From contig JAXGSB010000001.1 of NCBI GenBank assembly GCA_040765295.1, positions 186,001 through 250,000 on the forward strand: a stretch of 64,000 nucleotides of DNA. The letters run 5' to 3'. Within the stretch, counting starts at the first letter, position 1; each line of letters opens with the position of its first letter. The stretch is from Scatomorpha sp040765295. GTDB taxonomy: Bacteria; Bacillota; Clostridia; Oscillospirales; Oscillospiraceae. This document shows, piece by piece, positions 7,407-15,706 of this stretch. Position numbers and translations under genes: made by a program. A model generated the notes under the pieces. The model did not search any database. It was not told the DNA's origin and worked only from the letters and a program-made list of their open reading frames with translations.

Positions 7407-9128
7407 TCAGTAAACAAAGCTTTCTGCCAAATTGGTTTTTTCTATTAAATCCTTGTAGATTTTTGAACTTTCGAGCAGGTCTTCGTGCTTTCCCTCCGAC
7501 TCAACTCTGCCGTCGTCAATGACAACGATTTTATCCACATTTTGGATAGACTTGAGCCTGTGCGAAATAATCAAGACGGTTTTATCTTTTGTGAGCTTAT
7601 TTAAACTCTCTTGAATCTTCTTTTCGTTGTGAACATCCAAAGAGGCCACAATTTCATCCAAGATGATAATGGGCGCATCTTTTAAAAACGCTCTTGCAAT
7701 TGAGAGCCTTTGCCTTTCTCCGCCCGATAATTTTGCTCCGTTTTCGCCGATTAGAGTGTCGTAGCCGTTTTCGAGTTTTTCAACAAACTCTTCGCAGTTG
7801 GCGAGAGCCGCCGCTTTTTTTACCTCTTCGTCTGTCGCATCCGGCCTTCCGATTCTTATGTTTTCCAAGACGGAGGTATCGAAAAGCGTGACATCCTGAA
7901 AGACGATGGAAACTTTGTCAAAGAGCGATCTTGTAGAGACATTTTTAATATCTTCATTTGAAATTAATATTTTTCCACCGCTTACGTCATATAGTCTAGA
8001 AACAAGCTTTAAAATACTCGTCTTTCCGCAGCCGCTTTTTCCGACAAGCGCCGTAACTTCGTTTTGTTTTGCCACAAAGCTCACATCTTCCAGCACATCG
8101 GTGTTGTCGTCATATGAAAAAGACACGTTTTTAAGCTCGATATCAAATTCTGAAAGCTCTTTGTCTTCTCCCGCCTGTCTTTCGGTATTTCTGATTTCGT
8201 TAATCCTGTTGACGGCAGAGCCGACAAAGAAGATCTCCGCCATGTTAAAGGAAATAGCATCCGCGCCCTCTTTGATTTTAATTCCGGCAAGTAAGTATCC
8301 TAAGAAATAAAGAATATTTATCTCGCCCTTGACCAGAAGGGCTGTTCCCACAACAATCACCAGAATATGCGTGAGATAAAGTACAAGTCCTGCCAATCCC
8401 ACAATAGCTGCGCCTACAAATTCGGCTTGGATATGGATTTTTTCTCCCTCTTCAACTTCTCTGTAGAGCTTTTTCTTTATATCGTCGCTCATTCCGAAGC
8501 TCTGTATTTCCATCTGAAGCTCAATAGCCTCTTGGAAGCTGTCGGAGTTTTCTCTGAGTTTTTTATAGTATTTATGAAAGCTGTTCGTTTGAACGCTTTT
8601 GGAAATTAGCAGCAGTACAATATGTATAACAGTAGGAGAAATAACGCACAGCCCGAGCTTTAAGTTGCCCGCAAGAAGCATGACGGAAATAATGATAAAA
8701 AATCCTGAAAAGCCGATTACCTTAGGTATGGAGTGGGACAAGGCGTGCTCAAGCGTGGCGACATCGGACATTATTGTTTGGGCAAGGTCTGTCAGGTCAT
8801 GCTTTGAAAAATACGAAAGAGGCAAATCGCTCAAATTTCTTGCGATGTCGATTCTTAGATTCTCGCTTTCTTTGTAAGTTGCGTTGAATAGCGCGCTGTA
8901 CTCAATACTTATAAGTGTGTACATCACAACAAGGATTACGGCGGAAAAGATATAGTAAAATATATTGCTTCTCTCGTTTAAGAGTAAGGTCTTGTCGAAA
9001 AACAACATCAGCAAGATTCCGGGAAGCATGTTTGCAAAATATGTAAAGAACGATGCCGAGCTCGATTTTATGAGATCGTTTGTACCTTGGTCGGTTAGAG
9101 CAAAACTTTTTTTAATGAACGCTTTCAT
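7407..9128 (-). CDS. ABC transporter, exporter-fold half-transporter (subunit 2), YbtQ-like
   Basis: A 573-residue half-transporter: an N-terminal six-helix membrane domain (about 20-300) and a C-terminal ATPase with Walker A GKSGCGKTS, signature LSGGERQRLSI and Walker B IIILDEIVASLD. The ATG at 9128 is chosen because a GGAGGG site lies 6 bases upstream; an earlier in-frame ATG at 9146 has no site. It overlaps the upstream subunit gene by 17 bases, so the two most likely form a heterodimer. Pairs like this next to ECF genes resemble YbtP/YbtQ and IrtA/IrtB, which are exporter-fold proteins that import siderophores. Direction here is therefore open. Confidence 0.88.
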   Translation of the reverse strand: MKAFIKKSFALTDQGTNDLIKSSSASFFTYFANMLPGILLMLFFDKTLLLNERSNIFYYIFSAVILVVMYTLISIEYSALFNATYKESENLRIDIARNLSDLPLSYFSKHDLTDLAQTIMSDVATLEHALSHSIPKVIGFSGFFIIISVMLLAGNLKLGLCVISPTVIHIVLLLISKSVQTNSFHKYYKKLRENSDSFQEAIELQMEIQSFGMSDDIKKKLYREVEEGEKIHIQAEFVGAAIVGLAGLVLYLTHILVIVVGTALLVKGEINILYFLGYLLAGIKIKEGADAISFNMAEIFFVGSAVNRINEIRNTERQAGEDKELSEFDIELKNVSFSYDDNTDVLEDVSFVAKQNEVTALVGKSGCGKTSILKLVSRLYDVSGGKILISNEDIKNVSTRSLFDKVSIVFQDVTLFDTSVLENIRIGRPDATDEEVKKAAALANCEEFVEKLENGYDTLIGENGAKLSGGERQRLSIARAFLKDAPIIILDEIVASLDVHNEKKIQESLNKLTKDKTVLIISHRLKSIQNVDKIVVIDDGRVESEGKHEDLLESSKIYKDLIEKTNLAESFVY

Positions 9129-10872
9129 CTGCGACCCTCCAATCATTTGCGATTTTATATGTTTCTTGAAAGTGCTTATAGACGGAATCTTGCTCCATGA
9201 GCTCTTTGTCGCTTCCCCGCTCGATGATTTTTCCGTCTTCCATCACTAAGATTTCATCCACATTTTTTATGCTTGTGAGTCTGTGGGCAATCATAATTAC
9301 CGTTTTTTCTTTCATAAGGTTAGAGAAAGCTTTTTGCAGCTCGTGTTCGTTGTCGGGGTCAATAGCGGCGCTTGCCTCGTCGAAGATGACGATTTTAGCA
9401 TCTTTTAAAATCGCTCTCGCAATCGCGATTCTTTGCTTTTCTCCGCCCGATAGGTAAACGCCTTTAGAGCCTATCATCGTATCTTCTCTGTCTTTAAATT
9501 TTGATATTATGCCGTCAACTCCCGCCAGACGCATGGCATCGAAGACTTCTTCCCGGCTTGCATCTTTATTGGCAAGAGCGACATTCTCATATATTGTAGT
9601 TTTAAACAGTTTTGAATCCTGAAACACAAAGGCGACCTTGTCAATCAAAGCTTCCTTGCTGTAGGAGCTGATATTTTCGCCTCCGACTTTTATCTCGCCG
9701 CTGTCTACCTTATAAAAACCGGAGATAAGCTTTGCGATAGTCGTTTTTCCCGAGCCCGAAGCGCCCACCAGCGCGTATGATTTGTTTTCTTCCAACTTAA
9801 AACTCAAATTCTCGAGTATTAAATTGTCTTTTTTATATCCGAAGCTGACATTGCTGAATTCAATGTCGTAATTTTTAAATTCTGCCCTGTCTCCAAACTC
9901 CAAGAGGTCTTCCTGCATCTCGTCATAAAGATTTTCGAGCTTCGAAACAGCGTCTTGGGCCTGAAATATATACATTGAAAGGTACATTATCTTCATTATG
10001 TAGGTAAAGAGAACTCCGCTTAAGAAAAACACCATGATGAGCTCCAAGCTGAGAAGGGGCAAATCGCCTCTCAAGTCCACAAACAAAAGTATTAAAGGAA
10101 CTAAAATTGCAACAATGGCAAAAAACATTGCTTGAAATATTACATAGGGAGTTTTGCAGCTCAGAGAATAGTTCAGAGCATTTTGAGCATATTCTTTAAT
10201 GGCGGTATTCAGCGCCTTAAAGCTTCTTACATCAACGCCGAAAATCTTTACTACCTGCATACCCCTTATATACTCAACGGTTTCGGAGCTGAGATTTTCT
10301 AAAGATTCCTGATATCTTTTCATAAATTGCGCTTCGCCCATCATAAGCTTCAGCAAAACAAGGCTTACAAGCGTTAGAACAAGCAGAACAACTCCAACTC
10401 TTATGCTTATGAAAAAGCCCAGTATCAGGACCAAAATGGGGGTTATCATGGCCCCGGTGTTGTCGGGTATAAGATGGGCGACTGCCATATGAGTTTGGGC
10501 GGCATTGTCGTCAATCAATTTTCTCACTCTTCCCGACGAATTTACATCGAAAAACTTGAAACTCGCATTTGTAAGTCCGTCTATGCCGAATTTTCTGAGA
10601 TTGGTTTCAAGCCTGAAGGCAAATAGGTGGGAAACTATCAGGGACAGGAAATACAAAATCCCTCCGCATGCCAAAGCCCCAGCAATAATAAGCGCCGCCC
10701 TTTTCGCGCCGCTCACATCGCTGAGCAGGATGAGATTTTCTAAAAGCTTAAACAGGTAATAGAATGCAGATACCTGAAGGACAGCGGCTAAAACAGAAAA
10801 CACAATCGTTATAAAAAGAAGCTGCTTTTTTTCTTCTGCATAAGATATCAGTTTTTTATAAACAGAGACCAT
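9112..10872 (-). CDS. ABC transporter, exporter-fold half-transporter (subunit 1), YbtP-like
   Basis: A 586-residue half-transporter and first gene of the large minus-strand operon. The membrane domain spans about residues 15-310. The ATPase has Walker A GASGSGKTT, signature LSGGEKQRIAI and Walker B IVIFDEASAAIDPDNE, so the catalytic Glu is present. It overlaps the next gene and probably pairs with it. The upstream region has a perfect TTGACA-N17-TATAAT promoter with an operator just after the -10 box, so expression should be tightly controlled. Substrate is not visible in the sequence; context points to a small molecule shared with the ECF importer. Confidence 0.88.
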   Translation of the reverse strand: MVSVYKKLISYAEEKKQLLFITIVFSVLAAVLQVSAFYYLFKLLENLILLSDVSGAKRAALIIAGALACGGILYFLSLIVSHLFAFRLETNLRKFGIDGLTNASFKFFDVNSSGRVRKLIDDNAAQTHMAVAHLIPDNTGAMITPILVLILGFFISIRVGVVLLVLTLVSLVLLKLMMGEAQFMKRYQESLENLSSETVEYIRGMQVVKIFGVDVRSFKALNTAIKEYAQNALNYSLSCKTPYVIFQAMFFAIVAILVPLILLFVDLRGDLPLLSLELIMVFFLSGVLFTYIMKIMYLSMYIFQAQDAVSKLENLYDEMQEDLLEFGDRAEFKNYDIEFSNVSFGYKKDNLILENLSFKLEENKSYALVGASGSGKTTIAKLISGFYKVDSGEIKVGGENISSYSKEALIDKVAFVFQDSKLFKTTIYENVALANKDASREEVFDAMRLAGVDGIISKFKDREDTMIGSKGVYLSGGEKQRIAIARAILKDAKIVIFDEASAAIDPDNEHELQKAFSNLMKEKTVIMIAHRLTSIKNVDEILVMEDGKIIERGSDKELMEQDSVYKHFQETYKIANDWRVADESVH

Positions 10873-10917
10873 AAAACTCCTCCCATAGAAGTGATAAAAA
10901 GAATAAGCCGGCCTGTG

Positions 10918-10933
10918 GTTAGCGTAGGCTAAC
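10918..10933. promoter_or_regulatory. Operator GTTAGC-N4-GCTAAC (copy 2)
   Basis: A perfect inverted repeat, GTTAGC GTAG GCTAAC, begins 4 bases after the -10 box of the exporter-ECF operon and overlaps the expected start of transcription. Half-sites and spacing equal those at 2478-2493; only the spacer differs. Confidence 0.8.
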
Positions 10934-10937
10934 TCGG

Positions 10938-10966
10938 ATTATACTGCCTATGATTATAGTTGTCAA
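10938..10966 (-). promoter_or_regulatory. Consensus promoter of the exporter-ECF operon
   Basis: On the minus strand TTGACA (10966-10961), 17 bases, then TATAAT (10943-10938). Both boxes match the sigma-A consensus exactly, which fits a strong promoter held down by a repressor. Confidence 0.85.
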
Positions 10967-11162
10967 TCATAATTATTTATTTTTTGCAGTATTTATCTTT
11001 AATTTTTTTGACGGAGCTTTTGGGAGCTTTTTGTTGATGAGTCGATAAAGTCAGCACTCAACCGCCTTAATCTCGCTTTTTCTTCCCATTATTTTATCTG
11101 TAGCAAGCGGATTTGCAGAGGCGGAAGGGGGAGGGTCGTTCACCGGAAATTTTCTCAGGCTC

Positions 11163-11191
11163 TTGACATATACCCCCTGGGGGTATATTGT
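11163..11191 (+). promoter_or_regulatory. copA promoter with CsoR operator
   Basis: TTGACA at 11163-11168 is the -35 box; TATATT (11184-11189) or TATTGT (11186-11191) is the -10. Between them lies a perfect palindrome with 10-base arms ATATACCCCC and GGGGGTATAT around a single T (11168-11188). C/G-run palindromes of this kind are the known operators of copper-sensing CsoR, encoded two genes downstream. Confidence 0.9.
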
Positions 11192-11220
11192 TGTAAAAAA
11201 GAGCGCGGAGTTTTAATGCT

Positions 11221-13464
11221 ATGATAAATGAGAAATACGATATAGAAGGAATGCACTGCGCCGCCTGCTCTGCGGCTATCGAGCGTATAAGCCGAAAGCT
11301 GCCCGGAGTCGAGTCGGCGGATGTTAATCTTCCTATGAAGACTCTCTCGATAACTTATGACGAGACGAGGCTTAAGAGCGAGGAGCTTGTGCGAAAAATA
11401 GAAAAGGCGGGCTTCAAAGCCCGACTTAAGGTCGAAGAGAAAGAGGATAAAGGCCGAGATAGAGACAGAACCGAGGCGGAAGCAGCTCATAAAAGGGAAA
11501 AACGCGAGCTTATAGCAGCGCTTGTAAGTTCGGGCATACTGCTCTTTTACTCTATGGGGCAGATGATGATACCCGGTTTTCCCTTGCCCGATTTTTTGTC
11601 GGCGAAAACACATCCGCACAATATGGCGTTTTTACAATTTCTGCTCACTCTTCCCGCCCTCTATATGGGACGGCGCTACTTCACCGGCGGCATAAGGGCT
11701 CTTTTCTCGGGAGCGCCGAACATGGACAGCCTTGTCGGCATATCTGCCGCAGCCTCAATGATATATAGTTTAGTTGCTTTCTTCATGCTTGAAGACAGGC
11801 CGCAGATGGTTCACGAGCTCTATTTCGAATCGGCGGGTGTTGTGATAACATTGGTTTCGCTGGGGAAGTTTTTAGAGGCGGGGCGCATGGAAAAAACCCG
11901 CTCCGCCATAGATTCACTTTTAAAGCTCCTGCCCGAAACCGCCGTATTGGTGAGTGAAGACGGCGAGTGGGAGGTACCCGTGGACATGCTCAAGCTCGGC
12001 GATACCGTTTTGGTGAAAGCGGGCGCAAAGATACCCGCCGACGGCAGCGTGATAAGGGGCGCGGGCTCTGCCGATGAGGCCATGCTCACAGGCGAGAGCA
12101 TCCCCGTGGATAAAAAGACCGGCTCCGAGCTCACTGGCGGCTCGATCTTACTCTCGGGCGCCGTTTATATGAAGGTCGAAAAGCTTGGCGAAGACACCGT
12201 CCTTTCAAAGATAATCCGCTTTGTCGAGGATGCCCAGTCGAAGAAAGCGCCTGTCGCCAGACTTGCCGATAAGATATCGGGAGTTTTTGTTCCGATTGTA
12301 ATCTTAATCGCGCTTGCCGCGGGCGCAGTTTGGTTTTTACTTACGAAAAACCCCGGTCTCACTCTAAAGGTGTTCACAACGGTCCTCGTCATAGCCTGCC
12401 CCTGCGCCTTGGGGCTTGCAACGCCCACCGCCATCATTGTCGGTACAGGCTTAGGCGCGAAAAACGGCATACTCATACGCTCGGGCGAGGCCCTGCAAAA
12501 GCTCTCGGGCGTAAAGCTTGCAATATTGGATAAAACAGGTACGCTGACCGTGGGCGAGCCGAGAATTTCGGAAATTGTTTCAGAGAATAAGCTGCGCCTG
12601 CTTGCTGTGGCATATTCTCTTGAAAAACTCTCCGACCACCCCATAGCGCAGGCCGTTACCGCCGATATAAAGGCCATGGATATAGAATTATCTCTTCCCG
12701 AGATAACAGACTTTAACACCTATGAGGGCGGCGGACTTTCGGGCATTGATGCCCTAGGCAATATATATAAAATCGGAAACGAGAGGCTTTTTGAAGAGAC
12801 TTCCGCCTTGGATAAGTTCCGCTCCGAGATTGACGCTCTAAGAGAGACGGGCAAGACGGTTATAGCCGTTTCAGAAAACAAAGAGGTCTTGGGACTTCTT
12901 GCAATTTCTGATAAAATAAAAGATGATGCCAAGGATGGGGTAGAGGCTCTAAAGAAGCTCGGAGTAAAGCCCGTTCTGCTCACAGGAGACAGCCGCAAGG
13001 CGGCGGCATACACAGCCTCGATTTTGGGCATAGAGGAGTTTTATGCTGAGGTCTACCCCGGTGAAAAGGCCGAGAAGGTGAGAGAACACGAGGAGAGAGG
13101 CGAGGCAGTCATAATGGTGGGCGACGGCATAAACGATGCTCCCGCTCTGGCGGAGGCCAGCGTCGGCTGCGCCATAGGCAGCGGCAGCGACATCGCTATA
13201 GATTCGGCGGATGTCATCCTCACCTCCGAATCGTTTGCAGATGTTTCAAGAGCCATAAAGCTTGGAAGATTCAGCATGCGCACAATAAAACAAAATCTAT
13301 TCTGGGCTTTTATATATAATATAATAGGTATCCCCATAGCCGCAGGAGCGCTCTATCCGAGTTTCGGCATACTGCTCTCCCCGATGATAGGCGGGCTGGC
13401 AATGAGCCTCTCCTCGCTTTTTGTGGTCGGCAATGCTCTGCGGCTTGGAAGAAAGAAGATATGA
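11221..13464 (+). CDS. copA: Copper-exporting P1B-type ATPase
   Basis: A 747-residue copper efflux pump. An N-terminal heavy-metal-associated domain holds MHCAAC (Cys 13 and 16). Membrane helices follow, then the actuator motif TGES, the intramembrane copper site CPC in VIACPCALGLATPT, the phosphorylated Asp in DKTGTLT, the SDHPIAQAV motif of the nucleotide-binding domain and GDGINDAPAL. These mark a Cu(I) ATPase of usual length with one metal-binding domain. The operator at 11168-11188 and the csoR and copZ genes just downstream make copper control clear. An ATG at 11216 is out of frame and stops at once, so 11221 is the start. Confidence 0.97.
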   Translation: MINEKYDIEGMHCAACSAAIERISRKLPGVESADVNLPMKTLSITYDETRLKSEELVRKIEKAGFKARLKVEEKEDKGRDRDRTEAEAAHKREKRELIAALVSSGILLFYSMGQMMIPGFPLPDFLSAKTHPHNMAFLQFLLTLPALYMGRRYFTGGIRALFSGAPNMDSLVGISAAASMIYSLVAFFMLEDRPQMVHELYFESAGVVITLVSLGKFLEAGRMEKTRSAIDSLLKLLPETAVLVSEDGEWEVPVDMLKLGDTVLVKAGAKIPADGSVIRGAGSADEAMLTGESIPVDKKTGSELTGGSILLSGAVYMKVEKLGEDTVLSKIIRFVEDAQSKKAPVARLADKISGVFVPIVILIALAAGAVWFLLTKNPGLTLKVFTTVLVIACPCALGLATPTAIIVGTGLGAKNGILIRSGEALQKLSGVKLAILDKTGTLTVGEPRISEIVSENKLRLLAVAYSLEKLSDHPIAQAVTADIKAMDIELSLPEITDFNTYEGGGLSGIDALGNIYKIGNERLFEETSALDKFRSEIDALRETGKTVIAVSENKEVLGLLAISDKIKDDAKDGVEALKKLGVKPVLLTGDSRKAAAYTASILGIEEFYAEVYPGEKAEKVREHEERGEAVIMVGDGINDAPALAEASVGCAIGSGSDIAIDSADVILTSESFADVSRAIKLGRFSMRTIKQNLFWAFIYNIIGIPIAAGALYPSFGILLSPMIGGLAMSLSSLFVVGNALRLGRKKI

Positions 13465-13474
13465 AGGTGATGTA

Positions 13475-13774
13475 TTGGACTGTAAAAACTGCAAAAAGAT
13501 AAAAAATCGAGATGAAGAGGAGAGAAAGCTCCTCATAAACCGCCTTAAAAGAATAGAGGGTCAGGTGCGAGGACTTATAAAGATGGTTGAGGAAGATGCC
13601 TACTGCACAGACATACTGGGCCAAACCTCGGCCGCGCGCTCGGCGCTCGGCTCTTTCGGCGCAAAACTTCTTGAAACGCATATAGGCACTTGCGTAAAAG
13701 AGGGACTTAAAAGGGGCGAGGAGGGGCTTATCGAAGAGCTCTCGGAAACAGTAAAAAAGATGCTGAAAAGCTGA
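13475..13774 (+). CDS. csoR: Copper-sensing transcriptional repressor CsoR
   Basis: A 99-residue all-helical repressor. The Cu(I) ligands Cys44, His69 and Cys73 show the C-x24-H-x3-C spacing of CsoR. The family helix NRLKRIEGQVRGLIKMVEE is present. I start at the TTG at 13475 because AAGGTGA lies 4-5 bases before it; a longer frame from 13421 would begin inside copA with no binding site. The binding site overlaps the copA stop, so the two are translationally coupled. Copper binding should release CsoR from the copA operator. A Cys pair near the N-terminus (Cys3, Cys6) is an extra feature. Confidence 0.93.
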   Translation: MDCKNCKKIKNRDEEERKLLINRLKRIEGQVRGLIKMVEEDAYCTDILGQTSAARSALGSFGAKLLETHIGTCVKEGLKRGEEGLIEELSETVKKMLKS

Positions 13775-13791
13775 AATAAAAGGAGAAAATT

Positions 13792-13977
13792 ATGAAAGTA
13801 TTAAGTGTACCCGAAATGCACTGCGGAGTGTGCGTAAGGCGCATAAAGAAAGCTTTTTTAGAGGAGCATATACAAAACGAAATTAATCTCCAAAAAAAGA
13901 CAGTTACCGTACATAAAGATACCGAGATAGAAAAAGCCATAGAGCTCTTGGGCGACTTGGGTTTCGAGGTCAAATAG
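13792..13977 (+). CDS. copZ: Copper chaperone, heavy-metal-associated domain protein
   Basis: A 61-residue protein made of a single heavy-metal-associated domain. MHCGVC (Cys11, Cys14) is the Cu(I) site, and the end GDLGFEV matches the usual last strand. It probably carries copper to CopA or CsoR. It lies 17 bases after csoR with an AAAGGAG site and belongs to the same operon. The charge pattern and the Val between the Cys residues differ from classical CopZ (usually CxxC with Ser/Ala), so mercury or other soft metals cannot be excluded. Confidence 0.9.
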   Translation: MKVLSVPEMHCGVCVRRIKKAFLEEHIQNEINLQKKTVTVHKDTEIEKAIELLGDLGFEVK

Positions 13978-13978
13978 C

Positions 13979-14662
13979 TTGAGAGAGAATGAAATTTCGG
14001 AACGCCTTTTTGCGTTGAAGGATTTAGACTATAAAAACTTCAATTCAAAGCTTATCCCCACAGTCTGTGAGGACAAGATATTGGGAGTGCGCACGCCGGA
14101 GCTAAGGAAGATGGCAAAAAGTTTAGATAAAGATACGGCGGAGCAGTTTTTAAAAGACCTGCCGCACGAGTATTTTGAGGAAAATCAGCTCCACGCCTTT
14201 ATAATCTCGGAGATTAAAGACTTCGACCGATGCGTCTCGGAACTGGAGCGATTTTTGCCCTATATAGATAACTGGGCGACCTGCGACCAGCTCTCGCCCC
14301 GCGTTTTCCGAAAAAACAAAGAAAAGCTGCTCCCCTATATAGAAAAGTGGATAAGCTCCGATAAGGAATATATAATCCGCTTTGGCATCGGTATGCTTAT
14401 GGAACACTTTTTGGGAGAAGACTTCAAAAAAGACTATGCCGAGCATGTGGCGGATATAAGCTTCGACGCTTACTATGTGAAAATGATGATAGCTTGGTAC
14501 TTTGCAACGGCTCTGGCAAAAAACTGGGACGAGTTAATTCCTTTTATCGAGGGAAAGAAACTCGAGAAGTGGACCCACAACAAGGCCATACAAAAGAGCA
14601 TCGAGAGCCGCCGAATAAGCGCGGAGCAAAAGGCATATTTAAGAGGGCTTAAGATTAAATAA
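13979..14662 (+). CDS. DNA alkylation repair enzyme, AlkD-like
   Basis: A 227-residue protein of helical repeats of the AlkD type (DNA alkylation repair family). Recognisable blocks are LGVRTPELRKMAK, NWATCDQLSPRVF and the tail KWTHNKAIQKSIESRRIS. AlkD-type enzymes remove bulky or positively charged alkylated bases without base flipping. The start is TTG one base after the copZ stop, with GAGGT 8 bases upstream inside copZ, so translation is coupled to the copper operon. Why a repair enzyme sits there is unclear. The terminator at 14714-14742 ends the operon. Confidence 0.85.
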   Translation: MRENEISERLFALKDLDYKNFNSKLIPTVCEDKILGVRTPELRKMAKSLDKDTAEQFLKDLPHEYFEENQLHAFIISEIKDFDRCVSELERFLPYIDNWATCDQLSPRVFRKNKEKLLPYIEKWISSDKEYIIRFGIGMLMEHFLGEDFKKDYAEHVADISFDAYYVKMMIAWYFATALAKNWDELIPFIEGKKLEKWTHNKAIQKSIESRRISAEQKAYLRGLKIK

Positions 14663-14713
14663 AGGCCGATAGTGATATAAAGCGTAAAGAAAAAACGGAG
14701 ATTTTTGAATAAT

Positions 14714-14742
14714 GAAAAGCCCGCCAAAACGGCGGGCTTTTC
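14714..14742. terminator. Bidirectional Rho-independent terminator
   Basis: Perfect 12-base arms GAAAAGCCCGCC and GGCGGGCTTTTC with a 5-base loop. A-rich and T-rich ends allow it to serve both the copper operon and the convergent cyclase gene. Confidence 0.88.
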
Positions 14743-14764
14743 GTTTGAGCTGAGTCTTTTAGGC

Positions 14765-15562
14765 TTATTCTTTGGGTACGAAGGCTATGGCTCTGCCAGG
14801 GCCGCCCGAGGATTTTTCGAGCTTAATGGGCAGGAACATAAAGTAAGCGCCTCTGGTGGGGAGATTATCCAGGTTTGTAAGGCTCTCGAAATAAATCATC
14901 CCGCGCGAAAGTCCCGCCACATGCGAAGACATCACATCATGGCAAGCGCCGATACTCACGCCGTCGAGTCCGAAGCACTTTACACCCTGCTCGTGCAGAT
15001 AAATAATGGCCTCGGCGTCAAGTGTGGGCCATCCGGGGGCCTGTTTTGCAAAGGGTTCGCGGGAATATTTTTTTCCGGCATCGCCCGGAGCATAAAACTT
15101 ATCCCAGCCGGTGTAGAGCAGCACGATTTTCGAGGGCGCGATCTTGCCGTTTTCCTCTTCCCAATCAATAAGCATCCGCTTCGTGACATAGGGACTCACG
15201 CCCGGCTCTCCCGTGCCCGATAAATGGCACATATCTATAACAAGGGCCTCACCCATAAGAGTCTCAAGGGGAACATCCTCGCCATAAATAAGTCCTGCCG
15301 GCCCCGCGTTTAAAAGGCCCGAATCGGGAGGCGGAATAAAGTGAGAAGGCGCGTCGAAATGCGTTCCGGTATGCTCGTCTATTATGAGCCACTCGGAAAA
15401 GAAGGGGCCCGGATTTGCGTCTTTAACAACGCCGGAACTGTCTTCAACCCTGGTGTACCAGGTGGTGTTTTGTTTTCTGAAAGGCATAAGTATAGGGCGG
15501 GCGCAGGGCAGGTCGTTGCCCAGTGTTACGGATAAATCCACAATTTCAAATTTGTCAAACAT
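14765..15562 (-). CDS. Cyclase family hydrolase, kynurenine formamidase-like
   Basis: A 265-residue metal-dependent hydrolase of the cyclase family. The metal-binding motif HTGTHFDAPSHF (His64, His68, Asp70, His74) is complete. The C-terminal part holds GLDGVSIG and the conserved late His in ACHDVMSSHV. Relatives include bacterial kynurenine formamidase (KynB) and isatin hydrolase. No tryptophan-degradation gene lies nearby, so the substrate is open. It is a single gene between two hairpins with convergent neighbours on its 3' side. Confidence 0.85.
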   Translation of the reverse strand: MFDKFEIVDLSVTLGNDLPCARPILMPFRKQNTTWYTRVEDSSGVVKDANPGPFFSEWLIIDEHTGTHFDAPSHFIPPPDSGLLNAGPAGLIYGEDVPLETLMGEALVIDMCHLSGTGEPGVSPYVTKRMLIDWEEENGKIAPSKIVLLYTGWDKFYAPGDAGKKYSREPFAKQAPGWPTLDAEAIIYLHEQGVKCFGLDGVSIGACHDVMSSHVAGLSRGMIYFESLTNLDNLPTRGAYFMFLPIKLEKSSGGPGRAIAFVPKE

Positions 15563-15663
15563 CAGGCTCTTCCTCTCTTTTTATAATCATTTAATATTGT
15601 AAACATCATAGCACGGGCGGATATTGGTTTTCAATTTTACGCATTGGAAAAAAGCTTAATTTT

Positions 15664-15687
15664 AGGGCTGTATCTCGATACAGCCCT
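15664..15687. terminator. Hairpin terminator downstream of the E2-like gene
   Basis: AGGGCTGTATC and GATACAGCCCT form a perfect 11-base stem with a two-base turn as written. A T-run follows closely on the plus strand and a looser one on the minus strand, where it lies 20 bases after the stop at 15707. Confidence 0.65.
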
Positions 15688-15706
15688 AGGGTTTTTTATT
15701 ATAAAC

